A stretch of DNA of 6,258 nucleotides from an uncultured Lachnospiraceae bacterium (GCA_947177925.1 CAMWWJ010000205.1:1-6258); one strand, 5' to 3'; counted from the stretch's first letter, positions 1 through 6,228 are shown. Notes: generated from the sequence alone by a model not told the origin. Program-made: numbers and translations.

Positions 1-2
1 GT

Positions 3-566
3 ATTTTATGTAATAATGATAAAGCTCTTAAAGAGAAAGTCAAATTGTATTTTGAGGAGCATGACCTTGAAGGAGATGACTTGGAGCTTCCATGGAAGCG
101 GGATTTAAAATTAAAGGATATTCTCAGATTAGATTATAAAAATCCCAAATATAAAGCGGAAGCTGATGCAAGTAAGCCAAATGATACTCCATCAAGGAGG
201 CAAATCCATTCTGATAATGAAATGTTATATGATGGAAAGCAAATTAAAGATATTTATGTTAATACTGTTACAACAAAGCAGGATAGGAACCCGAATTCTG
301 GATTGGTAACATATAAAAATTATAAACGTGGAAAAACAAAATGGAGGTATTTGACTCCGCGAGAGTGCTTTATGTTAATGGGCTTTGACGAAAGTGATTT
401 TGACCGTGTAATTGAAGATAATCCTTGGGTTAATAGAGGAAGAAAATTATATTCCACGGAAAAATTAATTAAGCTTGCAGGAAATAGTATTGTTGTTGAT
501 GTGTTAGAAGCATTATTTCGGCAAATATTGGAAATAAATCAAAATATAATGGGTGAAAGAGAATGA
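3..566 (+). CDS. DNA cytosine-5 methyltransferase, C-terminal part (5' end outside window)
   Basis: The reading frame is open from the first complete codon at 3 and ends at TGA 564-566, so this is the last 187 codons of a longer gene. The TTG at 45 is internal, not a start. Two C5-methyltransferase C-terminal motifs are visible: motif IX, RYLTPRECFMLMGF (345-386), and motif X, AGNSIVVDVLEALF (477-518). The lysine-rich stretch before them would be the end of the target-recognition region. Catalytic motifs I, IV, VI and VIII lie upstream and cannot be checked. The family transfers a methyl group from S-adenosylmethionine to C5 of cytosine within a short target and so protects host DNA from a partner nuclease. 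Its stop overlaps the next start (ATGA at 563-566), which suggests translational coupling to the nuclease gene that follows. It differs clearly from the second methyltransferase at the right of the window, so the two are not recent duplicates. The target is unknown. Confidence 0.9.
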   Translation: MLCNNDKALKEKVKLYFEEHDLEGDDLELPWKRDLKLKDILRLDYKNPKYKAEADASKPNDTPSRRQIHSDNEMLYDGKQIKDIYVNTVTTKQDRNPNSGLVTYKNYKRGKTKWRYLTPRECFMLMGFDESDFDRVIEDNPWVNRGRKLYSTEKLIKLAGNSIVVDVLEALFRQILEINQNIMGERE

Positions 567-721
567 CAGTTAACCAAAAAAAATCCCTAATTGCCTTTTT
601 TCTTTCAAAATATAATATGAAGGCATTTGAAGAGTTGGGCTATACGGGTTCAATGACTTTAGCAATGGCTGATATGTCTCAGAAAATAACTGGAGCAGAA
701 ATTGAATGCGCTAATATATGA
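563..721 (+). pseudogene. N-terminal piece of the left restriction nuclease (52 codons, probably frameshifted)
   Basis: A short frame begins at ATG 563, overlapping the methyltransferase stop as ATGA, and ends at TGA 719-721. It encodes a peptide starting MTVNQKKSLIAFFLSKYNM and continuing with AFEELGYT. That pattern (a helical 'xxQKxxLIAFFLSKYnxxAfxxLGY' opening) resembles, from memory, the N-terminus of full-length type II-like restriction endonucleases, not a free-standing small protein. The next gene is in the +1 frame relative to this one and overlaps it by 20 nt. Reading AAA at 699-701 as AA would fuse the two into one continuous protein of about 276 residues (junction ITGAE-LNALIYDHE). 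I infer that this is the 5' part of a gene broken by one inserted base or by a sequencing error. A programmed +1 frameshift or a genuine small protein remains possible, because the coupled start is well placed. Confidence 0.6.
692..704 (+). promoter_or_regulatory. possible Shine-Dalgarno and TTG start for the nuclease domain
   Basis: GGAG (692-695) lies six bases before TTG 702-704. This would allow reinitiation on the downstream nuclease frame without a frameshift. It could equally be chance, because the same bases encode part of the upstream peptide. It is the main argument against treating the nuclease as simply broken. Confidence 0.3.
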
Positions 722-1394
722 CCATGAAAACAGTCTAAAGTTTGCACCGGATGCATGGAAGAAGTTTGTCAAGCATGGACGTAATGGAATTGAAGCGCTT
801 AAGGCTCCAAAAATAGTCAGAATTCCCTCAAAATATGATCAATTACAAAGTGATATGGAAGGTAATAAATGCTTAGAGTTCATAAGAAATCATTATAAGG
901 ACAATTCACATGGCTTTGAAGCATGTGCAACAAATATCATCAGTAAAATGGATTCAAATTTTATAGACTTTTCGTTGACAAGACCATGGAGGGATGGCGG
1001 GCGCGATGCAATAGGGTATTACTCCATAAGTACAGGTGGAAAAACAAATTATCCCCTGAAGATTGATTGTGCCTTGGAGGCCAAATGCTATGCTACAAAT
1101 AATGCGGTTCGAGTAAGAGAGATGTCCAGATTGATTTCAAGAATCAGATATCGACAATTTGGTGTAATGCTTACAACAAGTTATGTGGATAATCAGGCAT
1201 ATAAAGAAGTCGTGGAGGATGGCCACCCGATATTGATTGTTACAGCATCTGATATTGCAGGAATCTTAAGAAATAATGCAATCAATTCATCGAATGTTGA
1301 TGCATGGTTAGATTCCGTGGACAAGTCTTCTTCTAGATTAGAAGCATATTATACTAGGCTAAGGGATAGAGTATTTGAATCTAAGTTAGTGTAA
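702..1394 (+). CDS. PD-(D/E)XK restriction endonuclease domain (Mrr-like), possibly the 3' part of a frameshifted gene
   Basis: This 230-residue frame carries a recognisable nuclease core. From the TTG, residues 71-73 are GFE at the head of a helix, followed by RPWRDGGRDAIG (94-105), which supplies D102, and LEAKCY (125-130), which supplies E126 and K128. Together these give the D...ExK active site of Mrr-like type II nucleases. A conserved block follows (RVREMSRLISRIRYRQFGV, 137-155, then TTSYV and DGHPI). The family hydrolyses both strands of DNA at or near a target. Here the expected partner is the methyltransferase just upstream. Translation could begin at TTG 702, which has GGAG at 692-695 six bases away. 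The frame is open only back to a TAA at 687-689, however, and the missing N-terminus seems to sit in the overlapping frame 563-721. The first in-frame ATG (852) would remove 50 residues. The nuclease core appears intact, but whether functional protein is made is uncertain. Confidence 0.75.
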   Translation: MNALIYDHENSLKFAPDAWKKFVKHGRNGIEALKAPKIVRIPSKYDQLQSDMEGNKCLEFIRNHYKDNSHGFEACATNIISKMDSNFIDFSLTRPWRDGGRDAIGYYSISTGGKTNYPLKIDCALEAKCYATNNAVRVREMSRLISRIRYRQFGVMLTTSYVDNQAYKEVVEDGHPILIVTASDIAGILRNNAINSSNVDAWLDSVDKSSSRLEAYYTRLRDRVFESKLV

Positions 1395-1406
1395 AGAAGG
1401 TTTTTT

Positions 1407-1859
1407 ATGCGCACATTTGAAAACGTTACAGAGCAACGCCGCAAAACAATGAGCCATATACGAGGTAAAGATACAGCTATAGAGGTCACATTGAGAAAAG
1501 CATTATGGAAAAAGGGATATCGATATCGGAAAAATTATAAAAGGCTGCCCGGAACCCCTGATATTTGTCTGACAAAATACAAGATAGCTATTTTTTGCGA
1601 CAGTGAATTTTTTCACGGAAAGGATTGGGAAGTCCTTAAACTAAAATTAGAAAAAGGAAACAATGGTCCTTATTGGACAAAAAAAATTCAGGATAATATT
1701 AACAGGGACGATGAGGTTGATAAGCAATTGATGTTTTTGGGATGGACAGTGATTCATTTTTGGGGAAAAGAAATATTGAAGAAAACAGATGAATGCATAA
1801 AGGTGATTGAAGAAACGATATTTGATATAAAAATGGGAGAGGCAGAAGAATTGAGGTGA
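1407..1859 (+). CDS. vsr: very short patch repair (Vsr) mismatch endonuclease
   Basis: The product is 150 residues, a normal Vsr length. It opens with the family signature RRKTMSHIRGKDTAIE (11-26), followed by LRKALWKKGYRYR (29-41) and LPGTPDI (47-53). D52 corresponds to the catalytic aspartate of E. coli Vsr (D51). FFHG (68-71) holds the expected histidine, and a late block runs from NINRDDEVDKQL (97-108) to LGWTVIHFWG (111-120). Vsr nicks DNA beside T:G mismatches formed when 5-methylcytosine deaminates, starting short-patch repair back to C:G. This fits a cluster with two cytosine-5 methyltransferases. The usual 'GCFWHGC' segment is replaced by DSEFFHGKDW (65-74), so the cysteine/histidine-rich metal-binding segment of the E. 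coli enzyme looks absent; similar variants are common in Bacillota as far as I recall. AGAAGG (1395-1400) sits six bases before the ATG. The gene follows the nuclease by 12 nt and precedes the next gene by 4 nt, so all are probably co-transcribed. Confidence 0.92.
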   Translation: MRTFENVTEQRRKTMSHIRGKDTAIEVTLRKALWKKGYRYRKNYKRLPGTPDICLTKYKIAIFCDSEFFHGKDWEVLKLKLEKGNNGPYWTKKIQDNINRDDEVDKQLMFLGWTVIHFWGKEILKKTDECIKVIEETIFDIKMGEAEELR

Positions 1860-1866
1860 GAAAGTG
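1853..1866 (+). promoter_or_regulatory. Shine-Dalgarno fixing the GTG start of the Sau3AI-like nuclease
   Basis: GAGGTGA (1853-1859) contains the vsr stop TGA (1857-1859), and the GTG start lies at 1864-1866. The GAGG core is seven bases from GTG, which is good spacing. The overlap of vsr stop and binding site implies that the two genes are translationally linked. Confidence 0.7.
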
Positions 1867-3291
1867 AATTATTCAAAAGATTATGATGAAACAAATCCAT
1901 TATCGATAGAGGCATATGCCCAAAAGTTGATTGGTAAGACATTTGCAGATGTCTGCTATGAAGATGCTATGAAAAAGGCTACATCTGTCGAAGAAGAAAA
2001 TAGTTATGTTGTCAGCCATGAAAATAAGCAAAGAAAAGGCGGTTTAGGTGAAATAATTGAAGAGCGCTTTTTTCACTATCCCTGTAATAATGATTCCCGT
2101 CCAGATTTTGATAAGGCTGGCGTAGAGCTGAAGGTAACACCATATAAAATCAATAAAAATGGTTCTTTAGCTGCAAAAGAACGTTTGATTATTACTATGA
2201 TTGATTATTTTGCAGTCGTGGAAGAGTCTTTTGAAGAAAGCCATTTATGGAAGAAAGCACAATTGATTTTATTGATATATTATTTGTACCGGCAAGAGAT
2301 TGAGAGTAGGTTAGATTACAAAATAGGCTATGCAAAATTGTTTGCACCACCAATAGCCGATATAAAGATCATGAAACACGATTTTGAGGTAATTGTCGAG
2401 AAAATAAAAGAAGGAAAAGCCCATCAACTTTCCGAAAGCGATACCATGTACCTAGGAGCAGCACCTAAGGCAGCAACTTCACAGGACAGACGTAAACAAC
2501 CATTTAGTAATGAACTAGCTAAGCCGCGTGCATTTGCTTTTAAAAACTCATATATGACATACATATTGAATAATTATATCGTTTTGGGTAAGGATACGTA
2601 TGAGCCTATTATAAAAGAGGATACAACGGAATTTTTTGAAGATTATGTTATGGGAAAGATTAATGCATATAGGGATTATACGGTTACAGATTTATGCAGA
2701 AAGTTTGAAATCGAATATAATAAGAAACCTAAAAATCTTGAAGCGATGCTAGCGTATCGTATTTTAGGGATAAAAGGAAATCATGCAGAAGAGTTTGAAA
2801 AAGCTAATATTGTCATAAAGACAATCCGTATCGGAAAGAATAACAAGATTAAAGAAAGCATGTCGTTTCCGACTTTTAAATTCAAAGAGTTGGTTGAAGA
2901 AGAATGGGACACTTCTACTTTTGGCACGTACTTAAGTGAAACAAGATTTATGTTCGTGGTATATAAATTTGATGAAAATGATGAATTACGTCTAAAGGGT
3001 TGTCAGTTTTGGAATATTCCGTATGAAGATTTAAATATTGAAGTAAAGAAAGTCTGGATGAAAACCCAGAAAGTAATTATGGATGGCCTGCAAGTCATAC
3101 AGAAGAATGGGAAGAACCGCAATAATTTCCCCAATGCTTCCGAAAATCCAGTTTGTCATGTCCGTCCACATGCTCAAAATTCAAGGGATACTTATGAATT
3201 GCCGGATGGTAGACATTATCCAAAACAGTGCTTTTGGTTAAATAATAGTTACATATTGAGCCAGTTAAGGAAAGAGTTTATTGATGGCTAA
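1864..3291 (+). CDS. Sau3AI/MutH-family type II restriction endonuclease (first of tandem pair)
   Basis: This 475-residue product matches the organisation of R.Sau3AI (about 489 residues), which cuts at GATC. The N-terminal MutH-like catalytic domain has KGGLGEIIEE (58-67), whose E66 aligns with the first active-site glutamate of MutH, then RPDFDKAGVELKVTP (79-93). D81, E88 and K90 reproduce MutH's D70-E77-K79 spacing exactly. SFEESHLWKK (122-131) follows, then the recognition-region segment YLGAAPKAATS (196-206) and PRAFAFKNSYMT (221-232), equivalent to 'YLQIRPKAAN' and 'PRGFYLKKNFTS' of MutH. The C-terminal half repeats the fold without catalytic residues, as in Sau3AI: KESMSFPTFKFKELVEEEW, then ETRFMFVVYKF, KGCQFWNIP and VCHVRPHAQN, ending in FWLNNSYI. 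In Sau3AI that half acts as an effector domain. GATC cleavage is therefore the best guess, unproven here. Translation starts at GTG 1864. The paralogue follows after 40 nt, and the likely protecting methyltransferase is convergent at 4898-6151. Confidence 0.92.
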   Translation: MNYSKDYDETNPLSIEAYAQKLIGKTFADVCYEDAMKKATSVEEENSYVVSHENKQRKGGLGEIIEERFFHYPCNNDSRPDFDKAGVELKVTPYKINKNGSLAAKERLIITMIDYFAVVEESFEESHLWKKAQLILLIYYLYRQEIESRLDYKIGYAKLFAPPIADIKIMKHDFEVIVEKIKEGKAHQLSESDTMYLGAAPKAATSQDRRKQPFSNELAKPRAFAFKNSYMTYILNNYIVLGKDTYEPIIKEDTTEFFEDYVMGKINAYRDYTVTDLCRKFEIEYNKKPKNLEAMLAYRILGIKGNHAEEFEKANIVIKTIRIGKNNKIKESMSFPTFKFKELVEEEWDTSTFGTYLSETRFMFVVYKFDENDELRLKGCQFWNIPYEDLNIEVKKVWMKTQKVIMDGLQVIQKNGKNRNNFPNASENPVCHVRPHAQNSRDTYELPDGRHYPKQCFWLNNSYILSQLRKEFIDG

Positions 3292-3318
3292 AAAACGGTC
3301 AGAATCATTTTGATATAA

Positions 3319-3334
3319 AAAGGAAAAAGATATG
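3319..3334 (+). promoter_or_regulatory. Shine-Dalgarno of the second Sau3AI-like gene
   Basis: AAAGGA (3319-3324) lies seven bases before ATG 3332. The 40-nt gap after the preceding stop contains no convincing promoter or terminator, so the gene is probably read from the same transcript but initiated independently. Confidence 0.6.
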
Positions 3335-4873
3335 GAAGATAACAATCATGGCAGGGAATATACAAAGGCGGAAATAGAACGATTATTAACATCCATAGAA
3401 GGTAATACCTTAGGGGAGGTTGATATAAAGCATTTGTTTGATATGAATGCATCAGGAGATAAAGGGATTGCAGGAAAAATAATCGAACAATCTGTATTAG
3501 GGAGACCTGTCGATACAAAACAGCATCCAGATATTGTAGTTGACGGAAAAGATACCGAAATAAAAACAACTGGGATTGTAAAAGTCTTAAAAAAAGAAGA
3601 AATATCATACAGAGCAAAAGAACCAATGTCAGTTACAGCGGTATCAATTGATACTATAGTTGAAGAGAGTTTTGAAACATCTAATTTTTGGCATAAATTA
3701 GAGCATATGCTTTGGGTATATTATGAATATATCTATAATAAAGATATCGATGAAGACACTGGAAAAAGGAAAGCTCCTGATTATCGAAGTTTTCCTATAA
3801 GAGGCTATCAATTTGTGGATATTATTGATAAGAGTGATATCGAAAGGTTTAAAAATGATTGGACGATTATTCGCGATTACATAAAAGATGCAAAGGATAA
3901 CTTAAATAATCCTGAAAGCGTATATCCATATATTTCGGAAGAAAATAGGAATAAGTTAATGCTGATCAATATTGCACCCAAATATCCCAATCCGCCTAGA
4001 TTTAGATTAAAAAGTAAATATGTTAATAGCATAATACAAGAGCATTTTGGGAAAAAAGTACTTGAACCATTGCCAGATGAATATGCAACTTATGAAGATA
4101 TTGATAAGAAGCTCCGAGCATTGACTGATCAATATCAAGGACATACAGTTTTATCCTTGATTGATGAGCTAAATATTGAAATTGATAGGAAAAGGCTTCC
4201 TTATCATATTCCAAAACAGATTAATGAACAAATAGTTGTTAAAATGTTTGGAGGAACTGCAAGGAAAATAAGTAAACTGGAGTTATTTGAAAAAATTGCA
4301 TTGAATGCTAAAAATATTGTATTAACTGCTAAGGGTGCAAGGACGGAAGATATGAAATTATTTACTTTGAATCTTGAGGAATTATTTGATAAAGATTTGG
4401 AAGGAAAATTTGAAGAATCTTCATTTTATGAATATTTTTCAAGCAATCAGTTATTATGCATTGTTTACGAAGAACCAAATGAAGAGAAAAATGCATTTAG
4501 TAAAAAGGGAAAAACAAATCTTGGAAATAATAAGTTTATTGGATTTAAAAGAATATCTTTTAGTGATGAATTTATTGATACGGAGGTAAAGGAAGTTTGG
4601 GAGGAAATAAGAGATTTATTGATCAATAATAAGCTAAGGGAAAGTATTGAATATGATAAGAATACGAATTCCCCAATTTATAATAAATCCGGAATGATTC
4701 GGAAATCTATAAATTTTCCTAAAGCAACTAATCATAAGATATTTGTGAGGGGTACGGGTTCAGATGCAACTAATAAATCATGGACAATCAATGGAATTGA
4801 TATGTATGTACAAAGCATTTGGATCAAAGGCAGTTATATAGCTGAATTGCTAAAGGATGTAGATTATATTTAA
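3332..4873 (+). CDS. second Sau3AI/MutH-family endonuclease-like protein, diverged paralogue
   Basis: The 513-residue product is collinear with the preceding nuclease but strongly diverged. KGIAGKIIEQ (44-53) supplies E52, and HPDIVVDGKDTEIKTTG (65-81) supplies D67, E76 and K78. The catalytic set is kept, with two extra residues between D and E. ESFETSNFWHK (112-122) matches SFEESHLWKK of the first protein. The recognition region is different: between APK (215-217) and PRFRLKSKY (222-230) only four residues remain, against 18 in the first protein, and the KAA motif is lost. The C-terminal half again resembles the Sau3AI effector domain: LFTLNLEELF, SSNQLLCIVYEE, FIGFKRISF, HKIFVRGTG and a final IWIKGSYIAELL. 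It could be a second subunit of a heterodimeric enzyme, an enzyme of altered specificity, or a modulator of its neighbour. Membership of the superfamily is secure; the role is inferred. Codon use looks more AT-rich than in the convergent methyltransferase. Confidence 0.85.
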   Translation: MEDNNHGREYTKAEIERLLTSIEGNTLGEVDIKHLFDMNASGDKGIAGKIIEQSVLGRPVDTKQHPDIVVDGKDTEIKTTGIVKVLKKEEISYRAKEPMSVTAVSIDTIVEESFETSNFWHKLEHMLWVYYEYIYNKDIDEDTGKRKAPDYRSFPIRGYQFVDIIDKSDIERFKNDWTIIRDYIKDAKDNLNNPESVYPYISEENRNKLMLINIAPKYPNPPRFRLKSKYVNSIIQEHFGKKVLEPLPDEYATYEDIDKKLRALTDQYQGHTVLSLIDELNIEIDRKRLPYHIPKQINEQIVVKMFGGTARKISKLELFEKIALNAKNIVLTAKGARTEDMKLFTLNLEELFDKDLEGKFEESSFYEYFSSNQLLCIVYEEPNEEKNAFSKKGKTNLGNNKFIGFKRISFSDEFIDTEVKEVWEEIRDLLINNKLRESIEYDKNTNSPIYNKSGMIRKSINFPKATNHKIFVRGTGSDATNKSWTINGIDMYVQSIWIKGSYIAELLKDVDYI

Positions 4874-4880
4874 AGGATAT

Positions 4881-4916
4881 AAAAACAACCCGGGAAGTTA
4901 CATGACCTCTCGGGTT
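4881..4916 (-). terminator. intrinsic terminator of the minus-strand methyltransferase (possibly bidirectional)
   Basis: AACCCGGGA (4887-4895) pairs with TCTCGGGTT (4908-4916), nine pairs including one G-T, with a short inner extension around 4897-4898/4905-4906. On the minus strand the hairpin is followed by GTTTTTA, a typical U-tract, so it ends transcription of the methyltransferase whose TAA (4898-4900) lies inside the loop region. Reading plus, the sequence after the stem is ACATTGTTTT, a weaker tract, so the same hairpin may also stop the nuclease operon, whose last stop is at 4873. Confidence 0.7.
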
Positions 4917-6151
4917 ACATTGTTTTCATCCATTGGTGTTTCTTCATCCTCTCGGGCAAAGATATGGCTTAGATAAGTGCCCATCCGGGTAATTATTCCG
5001 ACTACAAGCGCATTTCCCATACAAAAATAGCGAAATTTTTCGGGCATTCCGGTATTAGTCCAGTCATCGTCAAAGCCTTGAATTCTTTCGGCTTCCATAG
5101 GAGTTATTAAACGAAGCTGATTTGTTTGCGGATCCTCAATAACATGTGTGCTCCTGTTGAGACTGGATTCGCTGGTCAGCATAGTACGTGCAGGTTTATC
5201 GATAGAATCTGGAAAAGCAATGGGACCTTCAGAAAACATATAAGTATGGCCCGTTTTACTTGTCCGTTCAATTCTTTTTGCACCTTTTAGGTACTTCCAT
5301 TTTTCAATGTTTTCATTTAAATAAAAACGAGTAGCTACATTTTGATTCAGAAGGTCCCGAAGGGGTTTGGCCTCTTCATATTGTGGGATGGTATTACAAG
5401 TGTATATTTGCCCATTATGCATAAATCCGGAATTAGCAAAGTCAAATGAGAAATGCTTTGTGACTTCAGCTAGGTCATTTTCAATAAGTTCTGTGCTTCG
5501 AATCAAATTTGCATCAATACCTTCTATTTTAAAGGTATGAGCAAAAAAGCCTATATTGTTAAAAATACATTCTGGTCTAGTAAAATATTTCTCAATATGT
5601 GATGCATAAGTAGTAGTATTTTTATATGCAAAGATAAAGGTTCTGCGTCTACGCTGAGCAAACCCGTATTCTGCTGCGTTAATAATACGCCATTCAACAT
5701 TATAACCTAATTGATTAAAACATGTAAGGATAATGCCAAAGTCACGACCGCGTTGTTTTGCAGGTGATTTTAATAGTCTGTCCACATTCTCTAATATAAC
5801 AAAGCTAGGAGCTTTCACTTCAAGTATTTCTTGAATATCCCACCATAAGACTCCCTTTTTTCCACTGATGCCGGTAGCGCCAGTGCGGGCTACAGAATAG
5901 TCTTGGCAGGGAAAACCGCCGACTAATAAATTGTGGTTAGGAATAGTTGATTTATCAATAGTTGAAATATTTTCATTGACGTGATTTTTATTATTGCCAA
6001 AATGGGCACAATAGCAATCAAATGCATGTTGGGATTTCTTCCCAGGCTCCCATTGATTTGCCCAAACAGTAATCCACTCTCTATCGGCACGTTCAAGCCC
6101 TAAACGAAAACCGCCAACACCAGCAAATAGCTCACATACAGTTTTTTCCAT
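4898..6151 (-). CDS. DNA cytosine-5 methyltransferase, M.Sau3AI-like
   Basis: This is a complete C5-methyltransferase of 417 residues from the ATG at 6151. Numbering from the alternative TTG two codons earlier, motif I is LFAGVGGFRLGLE (10-22), binding S-adenosylmethionine. Motif IV is GGFPCQDYSVA (80-90) with nucleophile C84, motif VI is ENVDRLL (123-129), and motif VIII is QRRRR (168-172). Motif IX lies around LITPMEAERIQGF (350-362) and motif X is GNALVVGIITRMG (381-393), with the target-recognition region between VIII and IX. The segments ANQWEPGKKSQHAF, LLKSPAKQRGRDF and NVEWRIINAAEYG closely recall M.Sau3AI as I remember it, which methylates C in GATC. This enzyme is therefore the natural protector against the adjacent Sau3AI-like nucleases. 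It is transcribed towards them from its own upstream region, so it can be expressed independently of the nuclease operon. No motif is missing. Target specificity is inferred, not shown. Confidence 0.95.
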   Translation of the reverse strand: MEKTVCELFAGVGGFRLGLERADREWITVWANQWEPGKKSQHAFDCYCAHFGNNKNHVNENISTIDKSTIPNHNLLVGGFPCQDYSVARTGATGISGKKGVLWWDIQEILEVKAPSFVILENVDRLLKSPAKQRGRDFGIILTCFNQLGYNVEWRIINAAEYGFAQRRRRTFIFAYKNTTTYASHIEKYFTRPECIFNNIGFFAHTFKIEGIDANLIRSTELIENDLAEVTKHFSFDFANSGFMHNGQIYTCNTIPQYEEAKPLRDLLNQNVATRFYLNENIEKWKYLKGAKRIERTSKTGHTYMFSEGPIAFPDSIDKPARTMLTSESSLNRSTHVIEDPQTNQLRLITPMEAERIQGFDDDWTNTGMPEKFRYFCMGNALVVGIITRMGTYLSHIFAREDEETPMDENNVTREVM

Positions 6152-6159
6152 CTGCAAGG

Positions 6160-6167
6160 CACCTCCT
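6160..6167 (-). promoter_or_regulatory. strong Shine-Dalgarno deciding the methyltransferase start
   Basis: On the minus strand AGGAGGTG (6167 down to 6160) is followed eight bases later by ATG (6151-6149). The in-frame TTG at 6157-6155 is only two bases from this site (four from the AGGAGG core), too close, and related enzymes begin only a few residues before the FAGVGG motif. The ATG is preferred. Confidence 0.8.
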
Positions 6168-6179
6168 GAAATAAAAACA

Positions 6180-6193
6180 AACGATCGTTCGAT
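6180..6193. promoter_or_regulatory. GATC-centred palindrome upstream of the methyltransferase, candidate operator
   Basis: AACGATCGTT (6180-6189) is a perfect 10-bp palindrome containing GATC, and it overlaps a second inverted repeat ATCGTTCGAT (6184-6193). It lies between the candidate -10 element and the Shine-Dalgarno, near the expected transcription start. It could be a site for a regulator, or a place where the methyltransferase senses methylation of its own probable target and so adjusts its own expression. Position and symmetry are observed; function is inferred. Confidence 0.4.
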
Positions 6194-6228
6194 ATAATAA
6201 TACTACTATGTATTCCATAAAAAGTAAA
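6192..6228 (-). promoter_or_regulatory. candidate promoter of the methyltransferase gene
   Basis: On the minus strand TTTACT (6228-6223) could be a -35 element and TAGTAT (6205-6200) a -10 element, 17 bases apart. The adjoining TATTATTATAT run (6202-6192) offers alternative -10 hexamers. None is a strong match to TTGACA/TATAAT, but this AT-rich stretch is the only plausible promoter region between the gene and the window edge. No gene was recognised from 6168 to 6258. Confidence 0.35.

Noticed and set aside
45..47. TTG as a start for the left methyltransferase
   Set aside because: The frame is open to the window edge and the protein lacks its whole catalytic half, so the true start is upstream of the window.
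1754..1942. Minus-strand frame of 62 codons
   Set aside because: It lies antisense to the end of vsr and the start of the Sau3AI-like gene, and its product is low-complexity with no motif.
3292..3331. Possible promoter (TTGATATAAAA) between the two Sau3AI-like genes
   Set aside because: There is a TATA-like stretch but no -35 at suitable spacing; co-transcription explains the arrangement better.
3288..3626. Minus-strand frame of 112 codons
   Set aside because: It is antisense to the start of the second Sau3AI-like gene; its leucine-rich hydrophobic look comes from reading AT-rich coding sequence backwards, and it has no Shine-Dalgarno.
4023..4214. Minus-strand frame of 63 codons
   Set aside because: It is wholly inside the second Sau3AI-like gene, with no recognisable domain or ribosome binding site.
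4374..4589. Plus-strand frame of 71 codons
   Set aside because: It is an out-of-frame shadow within the second Sau3AI-like gene, which is clearly coding there.
6155..6157. TTG start giving two extra residues to the right methyltransferase
   Set aside because: It is only two bases from the AGGAGGTG site, whereas ATG 6151 is at normal spacing.
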